A DNA stretch of 64,000 bases from Hymenobacter sp. DG01. Lineage in GTDB: Bacteria > Bacteroidota > Bacteroidia > Cytophagales > Hymenobacteraceae. How positions within the stretch are numbered: position 1 is the stretch's first letter; each line of letters begins with the position of its first letter. The notes beneath the pieces are model-generated. The model searched no databases. It saw only the letters and a list, made by a program, of their open reading frames with translations, and was not told the origin of the DNA. Shown here one piece after another: positions 24,847 through 34,020 of the stretch. Location: assembly GCF_006352025.1 (NCBI RefSeq), contig NZ_CP040936.1, positions 1,860,001-1,924,000 on the forward strand, in the 5' to 3' direction. The position numbers and the translations under genes were made by a program.

Positions 24847-27800
24847 TATTTCACCGATGCTTTAGTACCCAGCATGTTTTCCAGGGCCTGCAGGCGCTGC
24901 GTCAGGTCCTGAGTGCGGGCGGCTTCGGCCTGCAAGGTTTGCAAAGCGGCCTGCTGACTTGTCAGGCTCGTTTGTTGCTGGTCGAGGCGGCCTTGCTGGG
25001 CCTGCAGCTGCTGTTGCAGCGCGGCGTTTTGCTGCTCCAGCAGGGCCACTTTGCGGGCCAGCTCCTGGGTAGCCGACACGTTCAGCATAGACAGGGCTTC
25101 GTAGTCCACGGTGCGCACATCGGGGTGCTCCAGGCCAAACACAAACACAGCCTGGCCGGCCAGCTGCCGGGCTCCGCGCACCACCAGGGCGTTGCCTTTG
25201 GGCAGTTGGGCCACGACTCCAATCATCTCGCTACCCCCCGTAATCAGCTTAACGCGCTGCCCTGCTTTCACGCCCGCGGGCAGGGTAGGCACGGTCAGGT
25301 GCAGCAGGGAGTCGCCGGGCAGCAGCTGGGCTGCCGTGGCCGTAGCGTACACGTCGGGCACGAAGCCCTGGTGCTGGTTCACGGCCTGCGGAAATACCTG
25401 CTCCACTTCCTGGGCAATAACTTTCTTGAAGCGCCGGTCGCCGTACTGCACCCGGTCGCGCATGGTGTAGTCGGTGATGCGGATACGGCTGAGCAAGGTC
25501 AGGTCGGCGGCGTTGTCGGAGAGGCCTAGCACGGACTTCAGGCGCCGGTCGGAGGTAGCGTTGAACTCGGAGGCCAGCACGCGGCCCGTGGCCCGAATGC
25601 TCACCGGGCCGGTGTTGTTGGTGGCATAATTCACCTGCCCGCTGCCGTTGAGGTAGCCGTAGTTGAAATTAGCGGGCGTCACGGTGCGCTGCACGTCGAG
25701 GGGGTAAGCCGGTGCGGTGGTGCCAATACCTACGTTGGAACCACTAAACGTCATGTAGTTAGCTCCGCCGACGTTGGGCCCATCCGACAGCTTGAGCTTG
25801 TAGCCGTCGTTGGCATCCAGCCCTAAAGAAGCCCAAGCGTTGTTGGGCGAATGAAAGACCATATACGGGCTATTCTGCCGGATTTCCAGCGGGCCATTGG
25901 GTAGAGCCGCGTTATTGAAGCCCGTGCCAATACCCAACCGGCCATTTGTCAGAACCATCTGCTGGGTTCCCCCACCGGCATTGAACTGCTCTGCATTGGG
26001 AGAGCCGCCGGCGTACCAGGCAAAGGCCCCGCCCGAACGGAAATACTGGGTACCATCCTGAACGCCGATGCCGTATTCCGAGCCCCACAGGTTAATCATC
26101 TGCCGGGTGCTGGCCCCGAAGCCCAGCGTGCCACGCACCAGCTCGTTGCCGTTCACGTCAAGCAAAGCCTCGGGCGAAGTCGTGCCGATGCCCACGCCGC
26201 CCGAGCCTTTCGGAATCAGGTTCAGCGACTGGTTGGTGTTCGTGCCGGCGGCGTACAGCGAGTTGTAGCCGATGCCTACCCCTTGCGTGCCGTTAAAGTG
26301 CCGGAACTCTGCCCCGCCCGCGGCCTGGTCGAAGTCGCCGGTTACGTAGAGCGGCCGCCCCGTGGCGTGTGTGCCCGAGCGGGCGGCCGTAGTTTGCACG
26401 TCGAGGCGGTTACTGGCCCCGGCGTTGCCGGTCCCGATGCCCACGTTGCCGTTGCTTTCAAAGCTCACGTTGGGGATAGTTCCGCTGTTATCGTCGGAGT
26501 AAAAGCGGATGGGCGCGGCGTTGGTTACCAGGCGCATGTAGCTACCACTGACGCGGGAGTACAGCCCCAGGTCGGAGGTGCTGGTAACGGCCGCGCCGCC
26601 GCGCTGAATCACGCCGGCCGGCAGCAGCAGGCCGCCGCTGCTGGTCAGGCCCAGGCCCGTGCTGCCGCCGTTGCCCACCAGTTGGTAGGTGCTGAGGTTC
26701 AGGTTTTGGGTGGCCGTATGGTTACCCAGGTTATCGGCACCGGCGGGCAGGGTTACGGTATTGCTGCCGCTGAGCCCCAGGGTCAGGCCGTTGATAGTCA
26801 GCTCGGGCAGCGCCTGGGCCGCGAGGGTGCCGTTGTTATCCGTTGTCACCATGCGGGCCCCGCTGCCGGCCAGACCCTCCACGCGGGCGGCACCGGCTAC
26901 GTGCAGTGCCGCTTGCGGGCTACCCGTGCCAATACCCAGACGGCCGTTCGCGTTGTCCCAGGCTAGCTTGGTTGCGTTGCCGGTGAGCTTGCCGCCGTCG
27001 CTGTAAATCACGCTGCCCGCCGCCTGCGAGGTAGTAGCGTTGTTGAGGCTGATAACCGGAGCTTCGGGCTGGAAGCTAAAGCTGATTTTGGCGTACCCAG
27101 CCCCATTCTGGTAGCCCTGGGTATGGACCACGTTGGTCGCCAGTGTCGGGTCGGTGTACGACGAGCCCCCGCCGGCACCGGCGTTGCCGTGGCTCATGCC
27201 GCCCCCGTAGTAGCCGCCCCCGCCACCGGCCGCGCCCCAACTGGTGCCACCGGTTAGGCTCCCGCCCACGCCCGGGCCGGCCGGACTCGTGCCGCAGTAG
27301 CAGTACTGCTGCTGCGTGCCGCCCGTGGCGCCGCCGGCTGTTTGGGTACCGCCGGTACCGGGGGTCCCCGTCGGGTTGCTGCCGGTAGGCAACAGGCCGT
27401 CGCCGCCGACGAGGCCCCCACCGGGCCCGCCCCTAGCGTAGTAGCCCGAGCCGCCGCCGCCGCCGGCCACCAGCACCCGGTTACTCAGGGCCGTGCCGCC
27501 GATGCGGATGTCAGTAGCGCCGCCCCCCGGCTCGCTGCCGCGCCCGCCGCCATTGTAGCCTCCGTCTTGGTAGAGCGTGCTGGGGTTATAGCCCCGGTCG
27601 CCGCCCACTTCAATGGTCAGCACCTGCCCTGGCGTCACGGCCAGCGTGGCCTGCACCCGACCGCCCCGGCCGCCTCGGTAGCAGTTCGAGCAGTTATCAA
27701 TGGTGCGGCCTCGTGCACCCGCAATATCCACCTGCACGCTGGTCACGTTCGGCGGCACGGTCCAGGTTTGAGAAGCCCCGGTGAAATTGAAGGTCAGGAC

Positions 27801-28115
27801 CTTGGGACCATTGGCGTTGGCACTGGCCGACAGACCCACCACAGCATCGGTCCAGAAGAAGCCGTTCCAGGTGTTGAGCTTGGCCGCATCGAGGTTGTAG
27901 ATGGTCAAGCCCACGGCCGGGCTCGGAATGGCGTCGCGCTGGGCCTGGGTCATGCGCGGGGGTAGCAGGCCTTTACTGGTCGAGTTCAGTTCCAGCAAAG
28001 CTGAGGCCGCCGGCGTACTGGTACCGATGCCCACGCCACCGGGGGTTTGCGCCTGGGCCGCGTGAAGCCCAAGCGCGGCGGATAAGGCTAGCGCGTAGCG
28101 TAAAAGTTTTCGCAT
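24846..28115 (-). CDS. Large secreted glycine-rich protein with S74 intramolecular chaperone domain
   Basis: The 1089-residue protein has a signal peptide ending AAQAQ, then a glycine-rich domain (about 140-350, many GGG and GGRGG runs). Repeated tail-fibre-like segments of the form VGIGTSSPxAxLxV follow (about 390-850). An S74 domain starts at SDRRLK (855-860), where Ser855 and Lys860 fit the self-cleaving Ser/Lys dyad. The domain is followed by a beta domain and a long Gln-rich coiled coil (about 1010-1085). In phage tailspikes the S74 domain trimerises the fibre and then cuts itself off. The protein may form a trimeric surface fibre. The start MRKLLRYALA is chosen for its signal peptide. 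Confidence 0.85.
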   Translation of the reverse strand: MRKLLRYALALSAALGLHAAQAQTPGGVGIGTSTPAASALLELNSTSKGLLPPRMTQAQRDAIPSPAVGLTIYNLDAAKLNTWNGFFWTDAVVGLSASANANGPKVLTFNFTGASQTWTVPPNVTSVQVDIAGARGRTIDNCSNCYRGGRGGRVQATLAVTPGQVLTIEVGGDRGYNPSTLYQDGGYNGGGRGSEPGGGATDIRIGGTALSNRVLVAGGGGGSGYYARGGPGGGLVGGDGLLPTGSNPTGTPGTGGTQTAGGATGGTQQQYCYCGTSPAGPGVGGSLTGGTSWGAAGGGGGYYGGGMSHGNAGAGGGSSYTDPTLATNVVHTQGYQNGAGYAKISFSFQPEAPVISLNNATTSQAAGSVIYSDGGKLTGNATKLAWDNANGRLGIGTGSPQAALHVAGAARVEGLAGSGARMVTTDNNGTLAAQALPELTINGLTLGLSGSNTVTLPAGADNLGNHTATQNLNLSTYQLVGNGGSTGLGLTSSGGLLLPAGVIQRGGAAVTSTSDLGLYSRVSGSYMRLVTNAAPIRFYSDDNSGTIPNVSFESNGNVGIGTGNAGASNRLDVQTTAARSGTHATGRPLYVTGDFDQAAGGAEFRHFNGTQGVGIGYNSLYAAGTNTNQSLNLIPKGSGGVGIGTTSPEALLDVNGNELVRGTLGFGASTRQMINLWGSEYGIGVQDGTQYFRSGGAFAWYAGGSPNAEQFNAGGGTQQMVLTNGRLGIGTGFNNAALPNGPLEIRQNSPYMVFHSPNNAWASLGLDANDGYKLKLSDGPNVGGANYMTFSGSNVGIGTTAPAYPLDVQRTVTPANFNYGYLNGSGQVNYATNNTGPVSIRATGRVLASEFNATSDRRLKSVLGLSDNAADLTLLSRIRITDYTMRDRVQYGDRRFKKVIAQEVEQVFPQAVNQHQGFVPDVYATATAAQLLPGDSLLHLTVPTLPAGVKAGQRVKLITGGSEMIGVVAQLPKGNALVVRGARQLAGQAVFVFGLEHPDVRTVDYEALSMLNVSATQELARKVALLEQQNAALQQQLQAQQGRLDQQQTSLTSQQAALQTLQAEAARTQDLTQRLQALENMLGTKASVK

Positions 28116-28284
28116 AGTAGAAAGTAGGTGTGGAAAGGCTGTTTCACGGGCTGCGTTGTGGCGCAGCCGGATTTGGGGACGCAAACTTCCTAGTAACAGA
28201 GCGTTATTCCTAATATGAGGTGTACCGCATTTGGGGGTAACGCCGGGGTTGCGCCGGGGCGGCCATAGCCCGTCCTTTGCGGAT

Positions 28285-28923
28285 ATGAATTCCCCGATTC
28301 GATTGGCTTTGGTAGAAGACGACCCCGAAGTGCGCGCTCTGCTGCACGGCTACCTGTGCCGGCAGCCCGAACTCGACTGCGTGCTCGTGGCTGACTCCGT
28401 AGAAGAGTTTATGGCCCAGCTGCCCGACTTAGTGCAGGCTCCCCAGGTTGTGCTGCTCGACGTGCACCTACCGGGCCTAAGTGGCCTAGACGCGCTGCCA
28501 CTCATCAAACAGCGCCTCCCCGATGCCGACGTGGTCATGCAAACTGTGTTTGATGACGCCGACCGGATTTACCGGGCCCTGTGCGCCGGGGCCAGCGGCT
28601 ACGTGCTCAAAAACACCCCGTTGGATGAGCTGAAAGCCGCCGTGTTAGAGGTCAGTCGGGGCGGCGCGCCCATGAGCCGGGCCGTGGCCCGCAAGGTGCT
28701 GGCGCACTTCAAGCCTACCCCTGCCGTACAGTCAGACCTGTTATCGGAGCGGGAACGAGACGTAGTGAAGGCCATTGTAGATGGCCTCGGCGATAAACAG
28801 GTGGCCGCCCGCCTAGGCCTATCGGTGGAAACGGTGCGCACGTACGTGAAGCGCGTGTACAAAAAGCTGCAGGTCAGCAGCCGCACGGAGCTGGTTAGCC
28901 GCCACGCCCGCGGTCAACTGTAG
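28285..28923 (+). CDS. NarL/FixJ-type response regulator
   Basis: The 212-residue protein has an N-terminal receiver domain with acidic pocket EDD (11-13), phospho-acceptor Asp59 in LLDVHLPG and a conserved Lys in YVLKNTP. A C-terminal LuxR helix-turn-helix follows (about 150-205, LSERERDVVKAIVDGLGDKQVA). The start MNSPIRLALVEDD puts the receiver at the usual distance from the N-terminus. It converges on the histidine kinase gene with only 21 bases between stop codons. The pair is likely a two-component system even though the genes face each other. Confidence 0.93.
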   Translation: MNSPIRLALVEDDPEVRALLHGYLCRQPELDCVLVADSVEEFMAQLPDLVQAPQVVLLDVHLPGLSGLDALPLIKQRLPDADVVMQTVFDDADRIYRALCAGASGYVLKNTPLDELKAAVLEVSRGGAPMSRAVARKVLAHFKPTPAVQSDLLSERERDVVKAIVDGLGDKQVAARLGLSVETVRTYVKRVYKKLQVSSRTELVSRHARGQL

Positions 28924-28944
28924 CCCTACCCCCTGGCAACAGGC

Positions 28945-30711
28945 CTACTGAGCCGGCACCGACAGGCGCACCCCAAACCCACCATCTTTGTGCGGGGCGG
29001 CCCGCAGGCTTCCGCGTAACGCCGCCGCCCGCTGCTGCATATTGCGTAGGCCCATGCCGCTGCGGGCGGTGCTACCCTCGCTTCTCCCGTCATCCTCCAC
29101 AGTGAGCAGAATCTGGTCCTGCTGGCGGGTAAGCGACACTCGCAATTGGGTGGCATGCCGGGCGTGCCGCACCGCGTTGGTAACGGCTTCTTTGAAGACG
29201 AGGTAGAGGTGCTGGCGCAGCTCGGGCGTCAGGGCCTCCTGGTCGTTGAGGCCGTGCGTAGTCAGCTCGGTTTCCAGGCCGACGGCAGCGGCAGTTTGGT
29301 CGAGGTGGTCGCGCATACGGTCCAGTAGGGCGCCCACGGTATCGGCTTGCGCATCAATGCTCCACACGATGTCGCGCATGGTGCTGGCGGCGGCCCGGCT
29401 GTTGGTCAACAGGCGGTCCAGGGCAGGGTCGGGCTGATTTTGGCGCAGCAGCTCGGCCTGCAGGTTTACGCGGGTGAGCAGTGTGCCCACTTCGTCGTGC
29501 AGGTCGGCGGCAATGCGGTTGCGCATGCGCGGGGCGGCGGCTGTGCTTTCCAATAGGTGCCGGGCGCGCTGCCGCACTACCACCAGCACCAGCATCAGGC
29601 CCGCGCCCACCAGACCAGCCAGAAACAGCGTAGTGCGGCGCGTCAGCTCGGCTTCGTGCAGACCGGTGCTGACCTGCAGGCTGGCAATGCGCTGGCGCTG
29701 CCGGGCCAGCTGCTGCTCCTTCTGCTGGGTTGCGTACAGGGTTTGCAGCTCCCGGGCGTGGCGGGCGCTGGATTCCTCGAACAGGCTGTCCTGCAGCACG
29801 GCGTAGCGCCGCTGATGCTGCAGGGCTTCGCGGTAGCGGCCCAGCCGTTCCAGCGCGGGCACCAGCGTTTCCAACACACTCATCTCATCGTGAATCTGAT
29901 GGTGGTCGTAGCTGGTTTTCAGCGTGGCCCCGAGCAGTTGGGCCGCTGCCGCGTACTGGCCTTGCTCGTAGGCCAGGGCACCCTTTAAGTTGTCGAGGAT
30001 AAGCTGAACGCCCACGTAGCGCGGGGGCGGGTACACGGCGTAGGCGGAGTCGAGTAGTGCGGCCATGCGCGGTAACTGCCGCTGCTTGTGGGCAATAGCA
30101 GCCAGGTTCGCCAGCTCCACTGCCACGTTGGCCGTGTCGCCATCGGCGCGGGCCAGCTGCAAAGCCTGCCGGTCGCAGTAGGCGGCTAGTTTGTAGTCGG
30201 GCACAATAAGCGCACAGGAAGCCAGGTTGGAATAAATGCCGCCTAGCTCCTGGTAGCCAGCTGGCGTATGCCGGGGCACCAGCCGCAAGGCCTCGCGGCC
30301 GTAGGCAATGCCTGGCTGGGGCTGTTTAAGTAAATAGTACGAGTAGCACAGCCACTCGCACGCCACAGCTGCCCGCAACGAGTCGTGGTCTTCCAGGGCC
30401 ATGCGGCGGGTTTGCAGCATCTGCATAATGGCCAGACTGGGTTGGTTTTCGTGCAGGTAATGGCCCGCCAGATTAGCCCGTAGCTCCGCCTGTACACGCC
30501 ACGGAATATCGGGGCGCCGTAGCAGCCCGATAACCACCGGCGCCGTAGCGGGCGTAACGGTAGCTCCGGCCAGGCGCATCTGCTGGTGAAACGGCCACCG
30601 CCATAGCTGCCGCAGACTATCGGGCGCCGTACGTGGCCCGGCGCCTGCCAGATCCGACCATAGCAACAGGACCACGCATAACAGCGGCACAACGCGGGCA
30701 AAGCGGTTCAT
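28945..30711 (-). CDS. TPR-containing sensor histidine kinase (HisKA_3 type)
   Basis: The 588-residue protein has a signal peptide or first membrane segment (about 1-24) and a periplasmic region of TPR-like helical repeats (about 60-330). A coiled segment and one transmembrane helix follow (about 355-378, LAGLVGAGLMLVLVVV). The dimerisation/phospho-acceptor helix carries His405 in ADLHDEVG, and the HATPase domain has KEAVTNAVRHA and GMGLRNMQQRA. This architecture is common for NarL-partner kinases in Bacteroidota. The signal sensed is unknown. The start MNRFARVVPLL is chosen because an upstream frame would run through the rnpB promoter region. Confidence 0.9.
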   Translation of the reverse strand: MNRFARVVPLLCVVLLLWSDLAGAGPRTAPDSLRQLWRWPFHQQMRLAGATVTPATAPVVIGLLRRPDIPWRVQAELRANLAGHYLHENQPSLAIMQMLQTRRMALEDHDSLRAAVACEWLCYSYYLLKQPQPGIAYGREALRLVPRHTPAGYQELGGIYSNLASCALIVPDYKLAAYCDRQALQLARADGDTANVAVELANLAAIAHKQRQLPRMAALLDSAYAVYPPPRYVGVQLILDNLKGALAYEQGQYAAAAQLLGATLKTSYDHHQIHDEMSVLETLVPALERLGRYREALQHQRRYAVLQDSLFEESSARHARELQTLYATQQKEQQLARQRQRIASLQVSTGLHEAELTRRTTLFLAGLVGAGLMLVLVVVRQRARHLLESTAAAPRMRNRIAADLHDEVGTLLTRVNLQAELLRQNQPDPALDRLLTNSRAAASTMRDIVWSIDAQADTVGALLDRMRDHLDQTAAAVGLETELTTHGLNDQEALTPELRQHLYLVFKEAVTNAVRHARHATQLRVSLTRQQDQILLTVEDDGRSEGSTARSGMGLRNMQQRAAALRGSLRAAPHKDGGFGVRLSVPAQ

Positions 30712-30801
30712 GCTGCAAGTTAAGCGCCTGAACCGGCCAGGCCTAACGCCTTCTAGGCCAGTTGCCGCACGGTTTACCGCGCAGGTGCGGCCAATTCCTT
30801 G

Positions 30802-30809
30802 TACCTTTG
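30802..30809 (+). promoter_or_regulatory. rnpB promoter -7 box
   Basis: TACCTTTG is a perfect -7 match and lies 5 to 7 bases before the expected 5' end of the RNase P RNA, the spacing of a -7 element. No clear -33 TTTG is visible at N19. Confidence 0.65.
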
Positions 30810-30813
30810 CCCG

Positions 30814-31300
30814 CAGTGATGGGTCGCCCCACCGCGGCGCCAAACGCAAGAATGGCGACGAGGAAAGTCCGGGCAACACAGAGCACCCTGCTTCCTAACG
30901 GGAAGGACTGGGCGGCGTAAAGCTTCCCAGGACAGCCAGTGCCACAGAAAATTACCGCCGGTTTTGAAGGGTAAGCGGGTAGGAGGGTGTGAGGGCAAGA
31001 GGTTTTTACCTCCTGAACTCCTACCCTCACACCTTCCTACCCAACCAAACCGGTAAGGGTGAAAAGGTGCGGTAAGAGCGCACCAGCGGCTGGGTGACCA
31101 TGCCGGCTGGGTAAACCTCAGGGGTTGAAAGACCAAATAAGCTGGCACGCGGGCCCTTTCGGGGGCCGGCACCGGGCGGCTCGTCCGGCGCCAGCGGGTA
31201 GGTTGATGGAGCCTTTCCGCGAGGACTGGCCTAGATAAATGGTGGGGCCGCTTCTGCTTGCAGGGGCGGACAAAACCCGGCTTACAGACTCATCACCGCC
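30814..31300 (+). ncRNA. rnpB: RNase P RNA (bacterial type A)
   Basis: The 5' part contains GTGATGGG..., the conserved GACGAGGAAAGTCCGG (P4 5' strand) and CAACACAGAGCA. The 3' part contains GGTTGAAAGACCAAATAAGC, GGCGGACAAAACCCGGCTTACAG and ends CATCACC. GTGATG at 30816 pairs with CATCAC at 31291-31296 to form P1. The RNA removes 5' leaders from tRNA precursors. At about 485 bases it is longer than most type A RNAs because of a palindromic insertion in the P12 region (30977-31042). A terminator follows at once. Confidence 0.95.
30977..31042 (+). repeat. Palindromic insertion in the P12 region of rnpB
   Basis: GGGTAGGAGGGTGTGAGGG (30977-30995) and CCCTCACACCTTCCTACCC (31024-31042) are inverted 19-base arms with one mismatch, closed by a smaller GAGG/CCTC helix. 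The position is between the first third of the RNA and the conserved 3' domain, where helix P12 varies in length among bacteria. The words GGAGGGTGTG and GTGAGGG also occur in the palindrome at 42301-42441. Confidence 0.8.
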
Positions 31301-31303
31301 ATC

Positions 31304-31341
31304 AAACGGCCGCCGCAACTTCGGGTGCGGCGGCCGTTTTT
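31304..31341 (+). terminator. rnpB terminator
   Basis: AAACGGCCGCCGCA pairs with TGCGGCGGCCGTTT around an 8-base loop and is followed by more T. It lies directly behind the RNA 3' end and 43 bases before the next ATG. Confidence 0.92.
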
Positions 31342-31383
31342 GTAACTATATGGTGTTACTTCGCGAATTCAAACGTTTGCATT

Positions 31384-34020
31384 ATGTCTGATTCCTTGCC
31401 TTTCCCTGGTTCCGCTCGTAGTGGCCGGTGGTGGTTGCTGGCCGGTTTTGCCTGGCTGCTGGCCGGCACCCCCGCCGCTCTGGCCCAAAAAACTCCTTCC
31501 CAAGCCGCCGATGTGTACACGGATGCTAAAGGCGTGCTGCGCTGGCAAGGCAGCAAGCAGGAAGTAGCGCTGTTTGGAGTAAACTACACCACGCCCTTCG
31601 CCTACTCCTACCGTGCCCACCAGAAGCTGGGCGTGAACCTGGAAAAAGCTATTGACCAGGATGTGTACCACCTTTCGCGCCTGGGCGTAGATGCCTTCCG
31701 GGTGCACGTTTGGGATGTGGAAATTACCGATACCCTGGGCAACATCATCCAGAATGAGCACCTGCGCCTGCTCGACTACCTGGTACAGCGGCTTAAGCAG
31801 CGGCGCATCAAAATCATTCTGACGCCCATTGCCTACTGGGGCAACGGCTACCCCGAGAAGGACACGGCCCAGACGGGTTTCTCCAGCATTTACCCCAAAG
31901 GCCGGGCCTATAACAACGAGCGGGCCGTGCGGGCCCAGGAAAACTACCTGGCCCAGTTCCTCAATCACCGCAACCAATACACTGGTCAGCTCAACCGCGA
32001 AGACCCCGACATCATCGCCTACGAGGTTTGCAACGAGCCCCACTACCGCCAGCCCGAGGCCGAGGTGAGCCGCTTTGTGGAACGCATGGTGCAGGCCATG
32101 CGCAGCACCGGCTATAAGAAGCCCATCTTCTACAACATTGCCGAAAGCCCGACGGTAGCCAACGCTATTCTTAACAGTCCGGTGCAGGGTTTCACGTTTC
32201 AGTGGTATCCTTCGGCCCTGGTGGGCGGGCACACGCTGCAGGGCAACATGCTGCCTCTGGTAAGCCAGTACCCCATCCCGTACGCCCAGGACCCGCGCTT
32301 CAGCTCCAAGCCCCGCATGGTGTACGAGTTTGAGTCGGCTGATATTCTGCAGCCTGTGATGTATCCGCTGATGGCCCGCTCCTTCCGCAGCGCCGGCATG
32401 CAGTGGGCTACCCAGTTTGCCTACGACCCGCTGGCTATTGCCTTCGCCAACACCGAGTACCAGACCCATTACCTGAACCTAGCCTACACCCCGGCCAAAG
32501 CCCTGAGCCTGCTGATTGCGGGCAAGGTATTCCGGGACGTGAAGCGGGGGCAGCCGTTCGGGGCCTACCCCCAGGATTCGGTCTTCAACAACTTTCGGGT
32601 AAGCTACCGCGCGGGCGTCAGTGAGCTAAACACGCCCGAGGAGTTTTACTACACCAGCACCACCACCACCCAGCCGCGCAAGCCCGCCGCCCTGCGCCGC
32701 CTGGCCGGCACCGGCTCCTCGCCCCTGGTAACCTACGAAGGCACCGGCGCCTACTTCCTCGACCAGTTGGCTACCGGCGTGTGGCGGCTGGAGGTGATGC
32801 CCGACGCTATTCCGGTGCGCGACCCGTTTGCGACTACCTCCCTGCGCCAGCCCGTGGTGCGCATTGCCTGGAACACCCAGCCCCTGCGCCTGAGCCTGCC
32901 CGGCCTGGGTTCCGACTTTACCGTGCGCGGCTTAAACGAAGGCAACACCTTCCAGGGCCAGGCCACGGACGGCACCGTGCGCCTGCAGCCCGGCGTGTAC
33001 CTGGTAGCGGCCCGGGGCAAAAACACCGGCGCCTTCACGGCCCAAACCCAGGTAGGCGACATCCGACTGGGTGAGTTTGTGGCCCCGGCCCCTACCCCTC
33101 TCCCCACTCAGGTAGTTCACACGGCGCCTACCCAGCTCCCGGCCGGCCGGCCCGCCACCCTTCAGGCTACCGTGGCCGGCGCCGACGCGGCTGACTCCCT
33201 GTTTCTGGTGGCCCAGCACTTTTACGGCCGCACCCGCGCCGTGCCCATGCGCCGCCTTACCCTGACCACCGCCGAAGCCACCGTACCCGCCGACCTGCTC
33301 TACCCAGGCCTGCTACGCTACTGGGTGGTAGTGAAGCACAATGGCCGCTCCACCACCTTCCCCGGCGGCTTTGCCGGCAGCCCCCAGGACTGGGACTACG
33401 CCCCGCGTGAGCATTGGGAGGCCCAGATTGTGGCGGCCGGCGCGGCTCTGCCCCTGTTTATAGCCGCTCAGGACCAGCAGCGGGTAGAAGTAGGCGGCGT
33501 GAACGGGGCCGGCTGGGCCGATTACGTCACCAGCGGCAACGGTCAGCTGGCCCTGCGCCTGCTCCAGAGTCCCCCGTCCCCTACCCCCATTCCCTTCGCC
33601 GATGCCACCGCCCCCGTGGCCTTCCTGCGCGCCTACTTCGGCGACCGGCTGGCCTCGCGCGCGGCCGAGGCAGGCGCTTTCCGGGAATTGGTTATCCGGG
33701 GCCGCCGGGGCGCCGGGGCGGGCCGCGCGCGCCTCGTGCTGACCACCCGCGACGCGGCGGCTTACGTGGCGGAAGTGGAGCTCGGCGACGACCTGCAGGA
33801 AGTGCGCGTGCCGTTGTCGGCGTTCCGGCCCGGGGCCCAGCTGCTGCTGCCCCGGCCCTACCCCAGCTTCCTGCCCCTAAGCTTCCAGACGCCCGGCCCG
33901 GCTACCCTACCCCTGGCCCAGGCCGAAGTGCTGCAGGTGCTGCTGGAGCCCGCCGCTACCCCCGCTCCGGCCGCCAACGCCCGCCCCTTCCTCGACCTCG
34001 AATCCATCTATCTGCGCTAA
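31384..34020 (+). CDS. Secreted GH5-like glycoside hydrolase (clan GH-A)
   Basis: The 878-residue protein has a signal peptide ending AALAQ (about 35) and a TIM-barrel domain (about 45-420). In it, CNEP (Glu218) fits the acid/base at the end of strand 4, and VYEFE (Glu315) fits the nucleophile at strand 7 of clan GH-A. GVNYTTPFAYSYRAH and AFRVHVWD support a GH5-type fold. The rest (about 440-878) is a set of beta-sandwich modules with Pro/Thr-rich linkers encoded by repeated CCTACCCC words. Its stop overlaps the start of a GH2 gene by one base, so the two enzymes are probably made together. The substrate is unknown; a beta-linked plant or microbial polysaccharide is likely. Confidence 0.82.
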   Translation: MSDSLPFPGSARSGRWWLLAGFAWLLAGTPAALAQKTPSQAADVYTDAKGVLRWQGSKQEVALFGVNYTTPFAYSYRAHQKLGVNLEKAIDQDVYHLSRLGVDAFRVHVWDVEITDTLGNIIQNEHLRLLDYLVQRLKQRRIKIILTPIAYWGNGYPEKDTAQTGFSSIYPKGRAYNNERAVRAQENYLAQFLNHRNQYTGQLNREDPDIIAYEVCNEPHYRQPEAEVSRFVERMVQAMRSTGYKKPIFYNIAESPTVANAILNSPVQGFTFQWYPSALVGGHTLQGNMLPLVSQYPIPYAQDPRFSSKPRMVYEFESADILQPVMYPLMARSFRSAGMQWATQFAYDPLAIAFANTEYQTHYLNLAYTPAKALSLLIAGKVFRDVKRGQPFGAYPQDSVFNNFRVSYRAGVSELNTPEEFYYTSTTTTQPRKPAALRRLAGTGSSPLVTYEGTGAYFLDQLATGVWRLEVMPDAIPVRDPFATTSLRQPVVRIAWNTQPLRLSLPGLGSDFTVRGLNEGNTFQGQATDGTVRLQPGVYLVAARGKNTGAFTAQTQVGDIRLGEFVAPAPTPLPTQVVHTAPTQLPAGRPATLQATVAGADAADSLFLVAQHFYGRTRAVPMRRLTLTTAEATVPADLLYPGLLRYWVVVKHNGRSTTFPGGFAGSPQDWDYAPREHWEAQIVAAGAALPLFIAAQDQQRVEVGGVNGAGWADYVTSGNGQLALRLLQSPPSPTPIPFADATAPVAFLRAYFGDRLASRAAEAGAFRELVIRGRRGAGAGRARLVLTTRDAAAYVAEVELGDDLQEVRVPLSAFRPGAQLLLPRPYPSFLPLSFQTPGPATLPLAQAEVLQVLLEPAATPAPAANARPFLDLESIYLR

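Noticed and set aside
24846..28115. Prophage or tail-fibre module suggested by the S74 domain
   Set aside because: No capsid, terminase, portal, integrase or lysis genes lie nearby. The protein has a signal peptide and is paired with a T9SS-secreted protein.
33414..34019. 202-residue N-terminal extension of the GH2 gene
   Set aside because: It overlaps the end of the GH5-like gene in another frame, reads as Arg/Pro/Gly-rich noise, and would bury the lipoprotein signal that starts at 34020.
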